A stretch of DNA of 64,000 nt from Archilochus colubris (taxonomy: Eukaryota; Chordata; Aves; Apodiformes; Trochilidae): positions 15,637,127-15,701,126 of the forward strand of contig CM041092.1 in NCBI GenBank assembly GCA_023079485.1, given 5' to 3'. The position numbers were made by a program, and so were the translations under genes. The first letter of the stretch is position 1. Each line of letters starts with the position of its first letter. Of the stretch, positions 1-13,070 are shown piece after piece. Below the pieces are notes generated by a model. That model saw only the letters and a list, made by a program, of their open reading frames with translations, did not search any database and was not told where the DNA came from.

Positions 1-3000
1 TTTCAGGGCAAGACCTTTTAATTGCTGAATTTCCTTTAATGGGCTAGTTGCTTCCCAAGTAGCATTTGCATCTGTCCAACAAACTCTCAGCCAGAGTCCT
101 GTTCTGAAACACTGTGCTTATTGAAGAGCTAGACTCTCTTCTCAGACAATGAGCCAAGTTCTGAGTGCTTTTTAGACCATGCACTGTTGTGGACCAAAAG
201 GTGACTGATGCTCTCACAGTCCATGATGTGATTTAGTGAGCTGGAAGGCAGAAGTAGGTGCAATCAGAAGCTTGTCTGTAAGGAAGACAAATGGGTGAAA
301 AGGAGGACATTATTGTCCTGGTTGTTCTCTTGGCTTCTGCACAAGAACAGTGCAGATTTAGCCAAAAGAGGATGGAAGACAATCTGAAACTGAAAGCTGC
401 CCACCACCCAGAGTGGAATGAGAAGCCATCTAAAATATCAAAATGCAGTACCTGCAGCCCCATCATCACCAAGAGGAGCTGAAACAAAACTCAACCCATC
501 ATCCCTCTGTCCTAATGGAAACCTGTGGGGAGTATAACTAAACATGGTCTTCAGAGTCATTTCACACTGTTACCCTTGACCTCAGCATCCTTTTATTTAG
601 TTCATCATTTCTTTTAGTTCATTAATTTTCCTTTACAATGCCATCAGTAAGTACCTAGTCATTGCATTATCCTTTTGTACAGCTAGGATTTCCCGAAATG
701 CTCCTGCAGTAGTAAATTGCTATGGTATCCAATGGCAGTTTTCACCAATAATTTCTTTTTTCTTCATTGTTATGCGTCACCTTTTTACCATTGGTATTTC
801 CAACCCTTCCTGCAGTCTTACGAGACTCTTTGCTGGTGAGTAGATTTGGTGGACTTATCTTTAGCAATTTCTTATTTTTCAGACAAGTCCAAGAGTGTTC
901 ATCAAGGTGCTTTAGGGTTCTCTGGTAATATCTGCTCTTTCACAACATTCTAATTCCACTGTTTGTTTGTGTTTTAGTGTAGAGGGGACAACAAAATAAA
1001 GAACCAAGCCAACAAACAAAAATGATCCACCCCCCCACCCCAAACAACCTTCCCAGGGATATTCCTGGAGATGAATAGCATCCAACCCTCTGGTCCTCTA
1101 GTCTCTGAAACAGAAGTAGGCTCAAGCACAGTTGTCAGCTTTACTCTGCTTCAGTGACAGCTCAGGGGTTTCACATGGCATCATATTTCTGGTAGCTGGT
1201 TCCTGGAGAGCTGACCTGAACTCCTGAGATAAATTGCTGGACCTGTAGGCTTGCTGTGCTACAGAGACAACTATCTGCATGGAAGCGATCCAGATGTGCA
1301 CCTCCACTCAGACTCTCTCCTCCTTAAGCAATTATCTCCCTGGTTTCAGAAGATGAAAGCTGGATGTCACCATCAAGTCCACAGTCTGTATACCTACAAA
1401 ATAAGTGCTTTTTGCCTTGTTTTATATGCAGGTGACTCTTCTGTGCGGCTCATAGAGTCCCAGTGGCTGGTACCATGTGCAGATGACCCCGAGTGGCCAT
1501 CCAGTGTGAGACAGGTGGGATGTCCAGCACTGGCTTTGCCTGCAGGTGACCCCCAGATAGCTGCCAGCCTAGGGATTCCTGCAATTTCCTGTAATTCTGG
1601 GGGAAATATGCCCTTGCTACAGAGGTGCTCAAACTCTAACTTGTGTCCATCTCTCAAGGTCTGGGAAGGCAAATAGTGGCTCAGTGGACGAGAGATAGGT
1701 CTGTTACATGGATACAGCACCATCATGCAGAAGTGCTGCAGAGCAGGAGCTTTCATCCATGGGATCCTTTCAGAACCACACTGGAGTTAAGATAGTTTTA
1801 TGCATATGCTATGAACAGAACCCATTCCTGTTCCAGAAACTGCCTGCCGTTATACTGCCATGCTACAAAAGTATTGTTTTCTTCCTGCAGCCTGATTCAA
1901 TTTTAAACAAAATTTTTATAGCTCCTATCTGCATAGGCTTCCAGTAAGACTATTCTCATCTGAAAGAAAATCAGTTTGAGGAAGTTTTACCACAAACCCT
2001 TAAATACTTTGATATGACAGTATCCATTGCACTGACAAAGTGAAAGCTAAAAATAGACTTTACAGGCTTAAGTTTGGCATTCAAGTTGACTGCAATATTG
2101 CAAAACAATTTAAAGTCAGCGAAATAATGTTTAGCATGTCCCAGATCTCCTTGGAGGAGCAAGAGGAGAAAAAAAAAAATGTTAAACAACCACAACATTA
2201 GGTCAGATGGTAATTTACAGCTGCCAAACCTCCTCCATACAAAAGCATTGCAGATGCTTCCTGGTCAGTGACAGTCTAAACAAGCAGTGAAACATTTACA
2301 GCTGTAAGCCTGCATGCCTATTTGAAACAGCCTTCTGGAAGGGAAGGTGCATGGTTTCAGAGAGAATCTTGATGAAGTTAGGATCCTCTGGCATGATAAC
2401 CTGGAGTTAAGAGAAATATTTCAGTGAGAGACTCATGGCTCTTTTTATGTCTTCCTGCAAAGGATGGTGAGAGTCTTTTATTAACACTTTGCTGATTATT
2501 TTTGCACAATGCTTCACTGGTTGTAGTGGACTAAGATCAACTAGACAGAGGGAAAGGGATGATTTAGTTTCCTGTGATTCACAGCTCTTCTCCTGGTGCT
2601 TTGGGGATGAGCTGTAGTTAGAGACTTACTGGGTGTGGAGCAAGCATCCTGATGCTGCTGGAGGTAGTGAGAGTTTCCCCCTGGAGAACACAAGGTGTGA
2701 GGTACTCAGGTTAATCATCCAGATTAATCTTGTTGCCAGGTTTGGCTCTGGGGAAGGGATTTTTTAGTTTTGTTGTCCCAATTGCTCAGATCTGGCATGT
2801 ATTATTTTAGACAGATTTTACTCTTCTCTGTGAAATAGGGTTATAATTTGTTCTTCAGGACTCCCACTATGACAAAATCCTCCCGAACCAGGAGCACACT
2901 GTGCTAGTTCTCACCCTGAGTGTGGGTGAGAAACATTGTGAAAGGGTTCCTCACATCTTTTCAGCATTTTAGAAAAGGTCTTTTACAAAAAAAAAGACCT

Positions 3001-5486
3001 TTTACAAAAGGTCTTCAGCTTCAAAAGGCCACATGTAGATTGGAACAGGAGAAAATCAGCAATTCTGAGGATACTTTCTTGACTACCAGTTTCTACATGG
3101 TGGCTTTAACCTAACAGGATGAAGAAGGCTTTGCCACCAAGTGTGCTCTTTTCTCTCCAGTGTGTGTTGTGGTTTGGGATGACCAGCATCACACTATCAC
3201 TAAAAAGGCTCAGCAAAAACTGGGTTGATGATGTGCTCAAAACTGGGTGACTTTATTAGAGGCTGCTTGGGAGCACTGGTCACTTGCAAGGCTCCACAGT
3301 TCTTCCAATTAAAAAACACGCTGCTCTTAGTTGTTTATGATATTGCTAAAGCTGAATGTCTAGGTTCAGATTTTCCATGCTGGATGTCTTCAGCTGAAGG
3401 CTGAATTGCTTTTTGTTGTTCATTTTCCACCCTCCAACCACCTTTCTCATCTAAGTTGACCTGACAAATGTCTAAAAGAAGAAAAGTCACACAGTCCCCA
3501 TTTTCCAGGCCTGAGTCTAAGCAGTACTGAGGAGAGTCTGTCAATAAGCATTGCTCCACAGAAGGAATGAAACCACTTGGAAAAGGTCAGGAAAGAAGTT
3601 CTTTGAGGAGCCAAGAATTGCAATCAAGTTTCCCAAGCCTACAAACTGTCTTACCTCTGGGGTTATTTGTTCTCCTTGTCCACTGCTGGAGAACTCATGA
3701 TTTAAAGGGTGAGATGGAGCTGGTGTTCAGAAGAGTCAAAAGCTCTGGTTCAGCTGGGTTAGGGGATCTTTATTCTACAGTGTCCCTTGAAGGGCTTGTG
3801 TCTGCAATGTCTTCCACTGCAGTATTTCTGCACACTAACCCCATTCTTAATTGCTGCCCTCCAGGCATCTGTGGTAACTAGTCTCCATGCTGAATTTTTC
3901 AGTGATGAATCCAGAGCCTGCTCAAACAAGAAAAAATAATAAAACCTCTTTCACGGCAAAGAGTGACTTGGCAGCAGGTAGGGGGCAAAAACAGAAAAAG
4001 GAGGGTGGCATGAGGATAGCAGAGCCCCTACACAGCACCCATCCTCTCCACGAAGATGTCCAACCTGTCTGCCAGTACAGTGAGGTTTAGTCTGGGTCAG
4101 GAAAATTTATAAGGTAGACCTCATGGTTGCCCTCGTTTCTCCTCCTCCCAGCTCAAATGATAGCCAGATCAGACCTGGTCTTGCACATCTTGAAGGAAGG
4201 ATGCTGTGACTCCCTGGGAATGAGATAGAGTTAAAAAACACATCCAAAACCACAGTGGAAGGTCTCAGGGAGCTTCATGGAACCTACAAAACCCCTTTTT
4301 GTTGTACAGCTGGGGCATCAGCCACCTGCACATCTAGATGAAGGACTTTGAGTATGGCAAACCAGCTGCTGGAAAGAGGTCCTAAAACTTCAGGGGATTC
4401 AGAAAAGAGATCTTTTGTGTGTGAGAAAAATGGGGCCAGTGGAAAGTTTTTTTCACATAGGAAAAGTGAGCAAAAATGGCTGCTTTCTGTCCCAAGCACA
4501 CAAGGTTTGGTTTAATTTAGAAATCTGTAAGCACTCACCATCATTTGAAACCAAAGCAGAAGTTCCTTTAGAGGATGAGTCAGTGCAGGATTCTAATGTA
4601 GGTTAAGTAGGTCCTGTTCTAATATACTTCCCACCAGACTATGGTCTTCTTGAGGCTGTAGCACCTTTCTTCCTGCTTTCCAAAGGGACTGTATTTCACA
4701 GGTGGCTGAATGGTAGAGGTAGGCAGACAGCTCAAATGTTTCAGACACATTAAACCCTTTTCCCTGGGGTCATCTCTTTACTAATATGGTCAGGAAGCCT
4801 TGGGGACTCAAGGTCCTTTCCTCAAGGATACTCAAATCAGTACACCACTACACAAATCAAGGAGGCTTTGGAGATAACAGGGGATTGCCCTTAATAAACC
4901 AGTGCAGATTATTATCTCATGTGACTTGCATTCTTTAGCTTGTGTTTTTTGCCTGGTATACCAGATCTGAGGGATACGTCTTGGATACAGCTCCCTGTGA
5001 TCTAGTGCCGATGCAGCATCAGCTGCACCTTAGGGAAATCTTCACCTTAGCTTCTAGTCAAAGTCACCCATAGCAAGCTCTGCTGCTACTGAAGGAGACA
5101 GTCCTCCTCCAGCCACATGATAATTAAGACTACAAAGCTCAGCCAACTGAAACTGAACTGTTCTTATACTTCCACTAGTTTTCAACTAGATCAGTTTCCT
5201 GTCCCTATTCATCATGAGACCACAGGGATGCCACCACTGCTATAAAAGCAGAAAAGGGAATGGAAGAAATGTGGGGTAGGTGGATTTACCCCTGCAGATT
5301 AATGCTGGCTTTGCTTACCCTTACTCAGGGTAGTAGCCAAGGACAGACACATGTCTGTAACGTGCTCTGGCTCCAGAACAATATACTTCTATGAAATTTC
5401 CTTATTTTGAAAACACACCAATGAGTTCTAGTTCAAATTTAAAGTAATATATAAATCACAGCAGATTTTGGCTTAAAATACAATGC

Positions 5487-5489
<3 letters not shown>
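1..5489. other. Non-coding unique sequence
   Basis: I find no supportable gene here. Open frames on both strands are short (the longest, 141 codons at 1251-1676, overlaps a 120-codon antisense frame) and show no known domain, signal peptide plus domain architecture, or exon-like splice pairing. Small features are a C-run near 1029-1042, an A-run near 2169-2179 and a three-arm inverted motif at 2973-3013 (listed separately). The region ends in a 50-base poly-A. Best described as intergenic or intronic sequence. Confidence 0.7.
2973..3013. repeat. Three-arm inverted/direct repeat
   Basis: AAAAGGTC at 2973-2980 is followed by its exact reverse complement GACCTTTT at 2996-3003 and again by AAAAGGTC at 3006-3013. 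The second and third arms are only two bases apart. The central arm could pair with either neighbour, giving two alternative 8 bp stems. An A-run separates arms one and two. It may come from a local duplication by template slippage; no function is implied. Confidence 0.7.

Positions 5490-5539
<50 letters not shown>
5490..5539 (+). repeat. Poly-A tract, 50 bases
   Basis: This is an uninterrupted run of 50 A, followed by CAAAAAGAAAAG. CR1 elements do not leave poly-A tails, so the tract is either an expanded mononucleotide repeat or the tail of a retrocopied transcript lying to its left. I see no AATAAA signal within about 30 bases upstream and no recognisable coding remnant, so the retrocopy reading is weak. 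Runs this long are unstable, and the length may be an assembly estimate. Confidence 0.95.
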
Positions 5540-5540
<1 letters not shown>

Positions 5541-8500
5541 AAAAAGAAAAGTATATGTATATTCACTAATCCAGCCAAGAACTGTAATAATCTGTCAACA
5601 TCAGTCTTGTTCACTTCATTCTGGGGTCTTGCTAGTCCTTACAGAGAAGTGCTTCAGCTATGATCTCCAGGCCGGTGGTCTGTGGAGACTTCTCTGTGCC
5701 TGCAATTCTGTTTTTTCTATCTGAATCTGATAAACCTCACTAAAAGAAGTCAGTACCCTGTGGGATGAAATGTCAGGCCTGAAATATTGTGCTCTGAATC
5801 GGCCCAACACAAGCCAGATCCATGTGGGAAGTAATGCAGTCATTTTAGTTCATTTCTGAGACCCGCTAATAAGTGCTTTTGAGAAGAAAGTTATATTAGT
5901 TGTCACTCAGCACCTTGTGATTGCATTTCCATGGCTGCTGGACCAGTTTGGAGTGTGGGCAAAGCATGTTCTGCCTGCTTACAAAAGACTATGTGGATCT
6001 ATGTGCATGCATATGTAATCACAGAAATAAATTCTCTAGATGACATGAAAATCCTTGTCCAGAGTCCAGGAAGGATATGAGAAGCTATATCATCCTTGCT
6101 TTCCAGAAGTGCTGGTATCACTTTGAACAGAAATCTGAACATCAGGAATTTGCCTGAGGCAAGGTAGGGACAAGTCAGGCTATTTCAGAGATACACAACT
6201 AATATAAAACCACAAAGCCATAAAGATTTACAAACAGGGTGTCCTCTGTTCCCAAGTAAAGGAAAACAAGTACTTCCACAAGAAAAAAAAGGAGGTGGGT
6301 GAAAAGCGTAACTCTTGCTATAAATTTCACTTAAGTTAAGAGTGCAGTATATTGGTTTACACAATCCCATACCTTGGCTGGCTTGTTTTGGTACTTCTGT
6401 ATTTTCTGAGATGCTGTTCTCTCCTAAGCTATCTATGCCCTCATCACCCCTGTGTCATGATGTTTGCTGTGTTAAGCAGTAGTTTACATGCCACATATTT
6501 GTGCTTGCTTCCTGCACCCTGCGCCAAGCCTGCCTTGATTTTGCTACTACACGATTTCAGCCTTCACTCAGCTACACCAGCTTTTGCCAGTACAACTTGT
6601 CATCAGCTCTAAGGTCAGTTCCTTGCCGACATCCCGTTCACACGTCATCAGGCAGCCATGGGCTCTGAGCTAAATACAACCCTACAAAAGAAAGGGCTTA
6701 GCAGCTCTATAAAAATTAAAGAGGTGCCTTTGTTGGTGTTCATCACCTCCCAGGTGACACACTATTGAGACCAAGACGAAGGCTTGTGCCCATCATAAGC
6801 ACTACGTGGCAGGCAGATCTAGCCCACGAGGCAATTGACATGGAGCAGAAAGTCCACACTGCCTGTTATTGCAAGAGACAACATTTTGTTCAGGTTCTTT
6901 GTTACAGCAGGCTGTGTCCATCCAGTGAATTTTTATTTACTAGTTCTTAATTATCTTTGGAATGTTTCAGATAGATGCAGTTGGCTGCCAAAGGAGACAC
7001 CAAAGCCATTATCCCTTTGCCAAGTGTGACACCATCCCAGCAGACTCGATGTGTTGCTCAAAGTGAATGTCACATTTTGTTTGCTGTACCCACTGGCAAA
7101 GGGTTGTGGCATCCCCCAGCTAGCCTCTGACTTGCAAGAACAGGGTACACCAAGAGGAGGTGGTAACAGTGGAAAGGTAAAGTGCAAGGTTTAATCAGTC
7201 TCTAGGATGCAGTTTACTGGCTGAAGAAGCCTATGGTGGTGTCTTCTTCCTGCTCATTTCTGCAGGAGAGTATCTTGCTTGGAACAGGCATTCAAATGAC
7301 AACACAGCACCAAAGAGTTTCAGGTGCTTTGAGACAGCAAACAGATTTTAACTTCAGAACATTCCTCCTCTTGGGGTGGAGGGAGTCATCCATTTCACCA
7401 CACAGAAGAGAAACCAGGGACAGATTAAGAGCTAAAGTAAAATCTCTCAAAGTTCTGGTCTTCCATCACCCCAGGACCTACTATCCATGCCTCCCCTAGT
7501 CAGCCCAGAGGGGGAGTGCTTCTACACACATGGCTCTATCAAGTTGCAAATCCCTAACACCTTCAGCTTGTAGCTCTGGCTGTAACAAGACCCATAGAGA
7601 ACCAATGAGAATATCAGAGCAGACCTTCCTCTTTCTTTGAGTTTCAGGTAAGATTGTTCATGGCAGGGCCCCTCAGCTCAAGCCACGAAGGATTTCTGTC
7701 TCTGCTGCTGCTTATTTGTATGATCCATCACCAGTGGTGCAGATAGTTCACTCTGGCAGGGAGAAGAAGTGACTTTTACTCTGTACAGCTTAATCAAACC
7801 TCAGATGTCAGATCAGCCCTAGAGATAAGGCATGCATTCTTGGGACTGGAGGCTAGAGACTTCAGCTGTGTGCCCCTCTGGAGACAGTCCCCACAGAGGA
7901 CCTCCTGCCATCTGCCAGCTGGTGAGAGCTCACCAAGCTCTGCCCTCAGACGCTGTGATGTTTTTGTCATGAAGGTGTGCATAGCTCTTTCCAGCAGAGT
8001 TTGAAGGGTAGACAAGCAGGTCTGACCTGAGTGACTCAGTGGTCACATCTGGCAATGTGTTTTGCCACTTGTTTATGTGCCATGGACCAAGTCACGTTAA
8101 TCCTGTCTGGAGGGTGAAGAGCAAACTTTCTGGTTTCCAGGTTAGCTTGAGAATGACAGCTACCTGGAAAACTGTGCCTTGAAAACAGCAGTAATCCTGA
8201 CAAAATACAAGGCCCCAAAACCTAAAGTAGATGGAACCTGGTGAATCAACCGTCTTTGTTCTCCACAGAAGGGGGTGGCCTTTTACTGCTGGCCTACAAG
8301 CACCAGTCCTCCATGATGCAAAGTGCTTGCTGCTGCTGTGTGTAGTTGTCTGTCACTGCTGAGGTCTCTGTGGGAGCATGGCTGCAAACGTGCTGAAAAG
8401 CCAGCTTGTACTCAGGAAGCACAGGAATGCCTGCAGAATAAATAACAATGTAAATTAGACAGGACTGGAGCTCACCAGCCTCAGCAGGAGTTATCCCCTT

Positions 8501-11379
8501 GTCCAAACATCCAGCCAGCAGCTGATGAGCTTCCTTGTGTGCTCAGCAGTGCTCCTGCCAAGCTAAAAAGATTAAGAAGGAAAACTTGCCCCAGCTGAAC
8601 AAATATCTCAAAGGTCTGCCTGAGGCTCAATAGATGACTGGGGGCAGCATGGTTGGGCATCAGTTTCTGTAGCCTGAGAGACAGATGTAACTAGCATCAC
8701 ATCCAGCAGCAGATGCCACTGTAGCCTGCAGGATCTGCAGCACACCTGAAATTGTGTCCCCTGGAAAAGATCTTCACTCAGCAGGCAAGGGCAAGGTTGA
8801 ATTCCAAAGACACAAATGCAGATACCATCCACTTTTAGCTGTGTTGCCCTTTTAACCACAAAAACAGATACCAGGCAAAACAAATGCCTACTGCTTTCCT
8901 TGTCCCTGCTCAAGAACAGGAACATAACTGATCTGCAAAAGAGACATTGTTTTCCAGAAATGTTGACAGTCCTGCATCCATCACCACTGTTGCTGAGCCC
9001 AGGAGTCACATTCTTCTTGGCTTATCTCCCCTAGGATGGTTGATGGCTCAGCAGGGACTGCAAATCTATGGCTTCCAGCTAGTGAAGCACTGTTCAAAAA
9101 CATCTTCTAATTTACAGCCAAGCATTTATGCAAACACCATAAATCCAGGGATGATCCACAGGGATTGGTGTAATCATACATTAAGAATAACAGAGCATTA
9201 TGAAACACTCTTGACAGATTTGACTTCACCTGCCTTAAATCACCTGTAATGGTCTTGGCCTCATCTTAGTTCCCAACTGAAATTAAACGTGGTGTCACGC
9301 TACTTTTTCTGACTGCTTGCTTCACCTGAACTCATCACTGGAGGCTGACAGCAGGGAAGACAGGGGGCTGGAGAACCCAATGAATATTATCACCACAGAG
9401 GGAACTTTTAATAGGTTTTCCATCATAGCCATAAACTGAATGATCCAGGGATTTTAATGATGATCTTCCTATGGTGTCCCAAAGGATAGAAAATAAAACA
9501 CATTTTTATTAAGCCTCTTGAAAGACAGAACCACTCATTTTTCTCTGATGAAACCCTATAAATAAGAGACATAACTATTTTGCTTTCTGAATGCAAGGAA
9601 GTCTATTGGGTGGTTAAACTGAACGTTAGTGTCACAGCCTAACACCAGCATACCCTAATGCAATCTAGACAGCATTTGACACTTTCCAGATCTCCCACAG
9701 TTGATTTTGGGGTGTCCTGGAATTAAGCCATGACTTTAAGAAAAATTAGGGTGGTCATTTCTATTCTCCTTGATAAAGGAACTAGAAAAATGTAGGTCTT
9801 TGCTTGCTGCCTTTTAATGTAAGCAAATATGACTTTGCCCTGCTTTACTCTGCAATTCTACTTACACCAGAAATTGCTCACAACTCTCTTCTCTTTTCTG
9901 CTCACATTGCTGTCTGCATACACTTGTTCACCAGAGATTAAAATTAGACCTAGCTGTGATTCTTTTGCAATCACTGAATCTGAAGGGACAAGTATGTTTT
10001 CTACTTACCAAGTAGTAACCAGAGATTTTTGTTCATGGATGTGGTATGTGACAGGAACCCAGAGGGAAGTAATGTTGTGTCTCTAAGAAGCCTTTTTGTA
10101 CTGTCCTCAAAGGAGGCAGAGAAATCCAAAGTCTAAAGGGAAAGCTCTTTGCATGTGACAAAGAGGTGGCACAGCCAATTTTTCAGGTAAGGTTATGGGA
10201 AGAAGAAACAAACAGAAGTCTAACTTCTGCAAAGCATTTCATGAACCTGGATTCAGACTGTAACCTCTGAGGTGCTTAAAACCAAGGTACCCATGTTATG
10301 ACTGTTAAACAATGGGGATACCTACCTGGACTGTGAAGTGACATTAATATTTCAGAATTTGGTCTGGTTTAGATCTGTATCGCTTAGGAAGCACCCCTCT
10401 TTTGCTCTCAAATCTATGCACAGAATGTCTGCAGTGACTGCTCCTAACATAAGCACCCAGAGTTAGAGGAATCAATCTGGACACTTAACTGTGTTTTCCT
10501 ATCCTCTGTCTTGAGGGCTTTCCATCGGAGTATCCAGAACACATTTTAACAGTCTTATTGATATCAGTGCCCCTGTGTGAGAAACAGTAAAAAACATTAT
10601 CCATGGACACCAGGAAATTTACAGTTGTAGAATGAAGGAGAGTGGTTATGCAGCTGAATATACATCATACAAGGGGAGGAGGTGATTTAAAGGAATCTAT
10701 TAATACCCAGGCACTTGTCACTGAGGATGGTTTAAATGTGTCAGCTCTGATGCCTTCAACAAATCACATGAATTGGGAGGTTACACAATAAAAGTAAATG
10801 GAAGAGTTTTATTAATCAGCACTGTAAAGAGGTCTCAGACATGGAAGAAAGTTAAGATTACAAAGTTTGAAAATATTAACTTGGCAAAAAGAGAAAAAAA
10901 TTACTTTTCTCCCACTGTGCAGTTCTTCTTTGTCCTGGAATCAAGCCACAAGCTGAATACATTTTTGGAGGCATCTTCCACTGCATGCATGTTGTCTGGA
11001 CTAGGAATGGACTAGTGCCTATTGCTCCACGGTAAAGGGGACAATGGAGAAGTGACAGCAATGGGAGCAGACTCCAGGAAGGAAGGATGGTGTAGCAGTA
11101 ACTTGGAGTCACTGTGAGCAGTTGCTGTGTGAAGGCTGTTAAAGTGCACATGCTTTGACTGTATTACTGCTCACAGACACCCGTTTAATTTGTCCCTGTC
11201 AGCCTTCAGCTATGAAGGCACCCTGACCTCCCAGGCAAGCATTTCAGATTTTTTATTGCTGTTTTCCCAATGCAAAGAGGACTTTTCCCTTGCCTGGTTA
11301 AACCTGCATTTTCTTTTCTTGCTGACCACAGACCTCAGGAGCTGTTTGTCATCTTCCTCTATATTCATTCCCTTTAAGA
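5540..11379. other. Non-coding unique sequence
   Basis: No gene is supported. Frames such as the 133-codon minus-strand frame at 8608-9009 have many Cys and Ser but no motif I recognise and no neighbouring frame that would continue them. There is no CpG-rich promoter-like interval. A weak MIR-like stretch near 10240-10350 is listed separately. Otherwise I see only ordinary AT-rich sequence. Confidence 0.7.
10240..10350 (+). mobile_element. Possible MIR-type SINE relic
   Basis: The words AACCTCTGAGGTGCTT and then AATGGGGATACCTACCTGG occur in the order seen in the 3' half of MIR/CORE-SINE elements, where a CCTCTGAG-type word precedes an AATGGGGATAA...TACCTACCT word. The match is judged by eye and is imperfect, with insertions. 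MIR relics are rare but present in birds. It could be a chance resemblance. Confidence 0.25.
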
Positions 11380-12185
11380 TGAATACAGAGAGAGTGCTGA
11401 ACACCACAAACTTTTCAGACTTTCCTTTAGAGTTTTCTGGACCTTTGTTCAGTCTCTTCTTTTTCCTCTGAATCTCACCAGTTGCTTTCTCCCTTTTTTG
11501 AAGTGTGATGCCCATAAGTGGAGACTGTACTTCAGCTAAGACTTTACTGATGCTGAATTGGAGATTGTTGTTTTGGACAGCTTGCAAGGCAATGTTCCCC
11601 TTTATACATCCATTTGTCATAGCAGACTGAAACCTTGTCTCCCATTTTGTCTGGACCCTCCCCCCAAACTCATGCTGGAGAATGCAGAACTACTGCCTTG
11701 CCATTTATTCCCCATGTTGTGTATTCTCCATTTAAGCCATTGGATAACCCTTCATAAACAGATAATTTTATGCCTGTCCTTGTAGAAAGAAATCACATTT
11801 ATTTCAGTCTGCTCCTCCAGCTCGAAAAGACCTCTGTAAATTCCTATCCCAGTCTCCATCCCATCATCTACAGTCATGTTAGGGCTTTCAAATCCTCAAC
11901 TTTAAAGCTAATCTCACCTTTAACCTTTTGACCACTGCTCTATAGCTGTCTTCCCATACACTTAAAAAAATATGGCACATTCCTATCAATAAGGATCTCC
12001 TAGACTTCAATGAGGTTCAAATCAGTCCCTTCTATTGAGAAAATAATTTAAAAGATCCTCTGAATCTTTTACTGAACCATGCTGAATAACTTCTTTTTTT
12101 TCAATATAAAGTGAATATTTAGTGTTCTGCTACTTCCAGTATCTTGTATGCTGTTATTATGGTCTATAGATCAAATCTAATGATT
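11380..12185 (-). mobile_element. Ancient CR1/L3-type LINE relic
   Basis: Read on the minus strand, 11494-11535 gives YSLHLWASHFKK, the degenerate counterpart of the conserved CR1-clade ORF2 block usually close to YCVQFWAPHYKKD. It continues after this block as GRKQLVRFRGKRRD, like the LEKVQRRATK segment. Toward higher coordinates (upstream in the element) there are nucleotide matches to CR1 reverse-transcriptase regions: a TATTTCAG...CTCCAG...GAATTC-like block near 11790-11860, an AACCATGCTGAATAA block near 12075, and CTTCCAGTATC...GGTCTATAG near 12135-12170. Stops and indels break it, so it is dead. It lacks a clear 3' end. Subfamily naming needs a repeat library. Confidence 0.75.
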
Positions 12186-12519
12186 GTTGATAAATATCTT
12201 AAGTTCCCCTGGCTGCTTACATGTCAGTAATAAAATTGCTAGGCAAAGATATCTGGCAAGAATCACTTCAGTTCCTGACCTCATTACTTATGAATCTGCA
12301 TACAGCTGCCTCTTTACCCCATCAAATACAAACCCTGGAGGCCTGAGAGATGATTGTACATACTCGAATGTGCCAAATTCCTGGTTGAGTAGCTCCCCCC
12401 ATGCACCACATCTGAGTGCTTTGCCCATGCTTTGAAGGAATTGTTCCCTTAAAATGCCTCTGGTTCAAAGCAAAAGATGCATTTGCCCCTTGTGGCCCAC
12501 TCCTGGCCTTCATCCTCTG

Positions 12520-13070
12520 CATTTTATATACAAGATTATGTCTTCCAGAGGCTGTAAGGGTTTCAAGAACTTCTGTGATTGTCCTTCATTCACCTACACA
12601 TCCCTTCAGAGGACATGTGCAGTCACCTGCCCAAGGAGACAGGTTCTGATTGAGTCCTGCTTTAGGTACTTCTAGACTGAACAATTTGTGGCTCACTGAT
12701 CTCCTGAGCCAAGGTGTCAGGTTTTGATAAAGCCCTTTGATGGACTTTAGTCCTGTGAATTTGTCATATTTTTTTAATCCCAACAGACTTTTCACAGCCA
12801 CATAAAAATGGAGCAAGAAGCTCCGTAGCTGAACTGCAAAATGTGTGGAAGAGCATCTTGTCTTCCTTTCTTTGATCTGCCACTTAGTTTCTTCCGATGT
12901 CCCCCAGTTCTTGAATAGGGAGAGACAATGGGAAATCATTCCCTAGCCATCCTTTCAAAGACACTTATAACTCTACAGATTTCTACTGTGCCTTTCCTCA
13001 TCTACCTTTTTTCTTAGGATCTCAATAGCTTTGTACAGCAGGGCAATTTCTTCCCATCCTACTTCTACTT
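12520..13070 (-). mobile_element. Ancient CR1-type LINE relic with 3' UTR
   Basis: On the minus strand, about 12965-13030 reads EKR-MRKGTVEICRVI after one stop, resembling the EKRRLRGDMIEVYKII segment of CR1/L3 ORF2. Toward lower coordinates follow words typical of old amniote CR1 tails: TATTCAAGAACTGGGGGACAT (12894-12914), a TGGCAGATCAAAGAAAGGAAG block, the TCTTCCACACATTTTGCAG block, GGCTGTGAAAAGTCTGTTGGG, GACAAATTCACAGGAC, TCCATCAA-GGGCT, and finally TGTCCTCTGAAGGGA and CTCTGGAAGACATAATCTTG. The order is right for one element running right to left. It is decayed and non-coding. It belongs to an older CR1 type than the bird-specific copies at 25-33 kb. Consensus recall is from memory. Confidence 0.75.

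Noticed and set aside
1251..1676. 141-codon plus-strand frame
   Set aside because: Overlaps a 120-codon antisense frame, has no motif, and its start is arbitrary.
11210..11620. 136-codon minus-strand frame
   Set aside because: Partly overlaps the old CR1 relic but in a different frame from the real ORF2 remnant; a shadow frame.
12014..12026. GGTTCAAATC, like a tRNA B box
   Set aside because: No A box or cloverleaf at the right distance, and it lies inside a CR1 relic.
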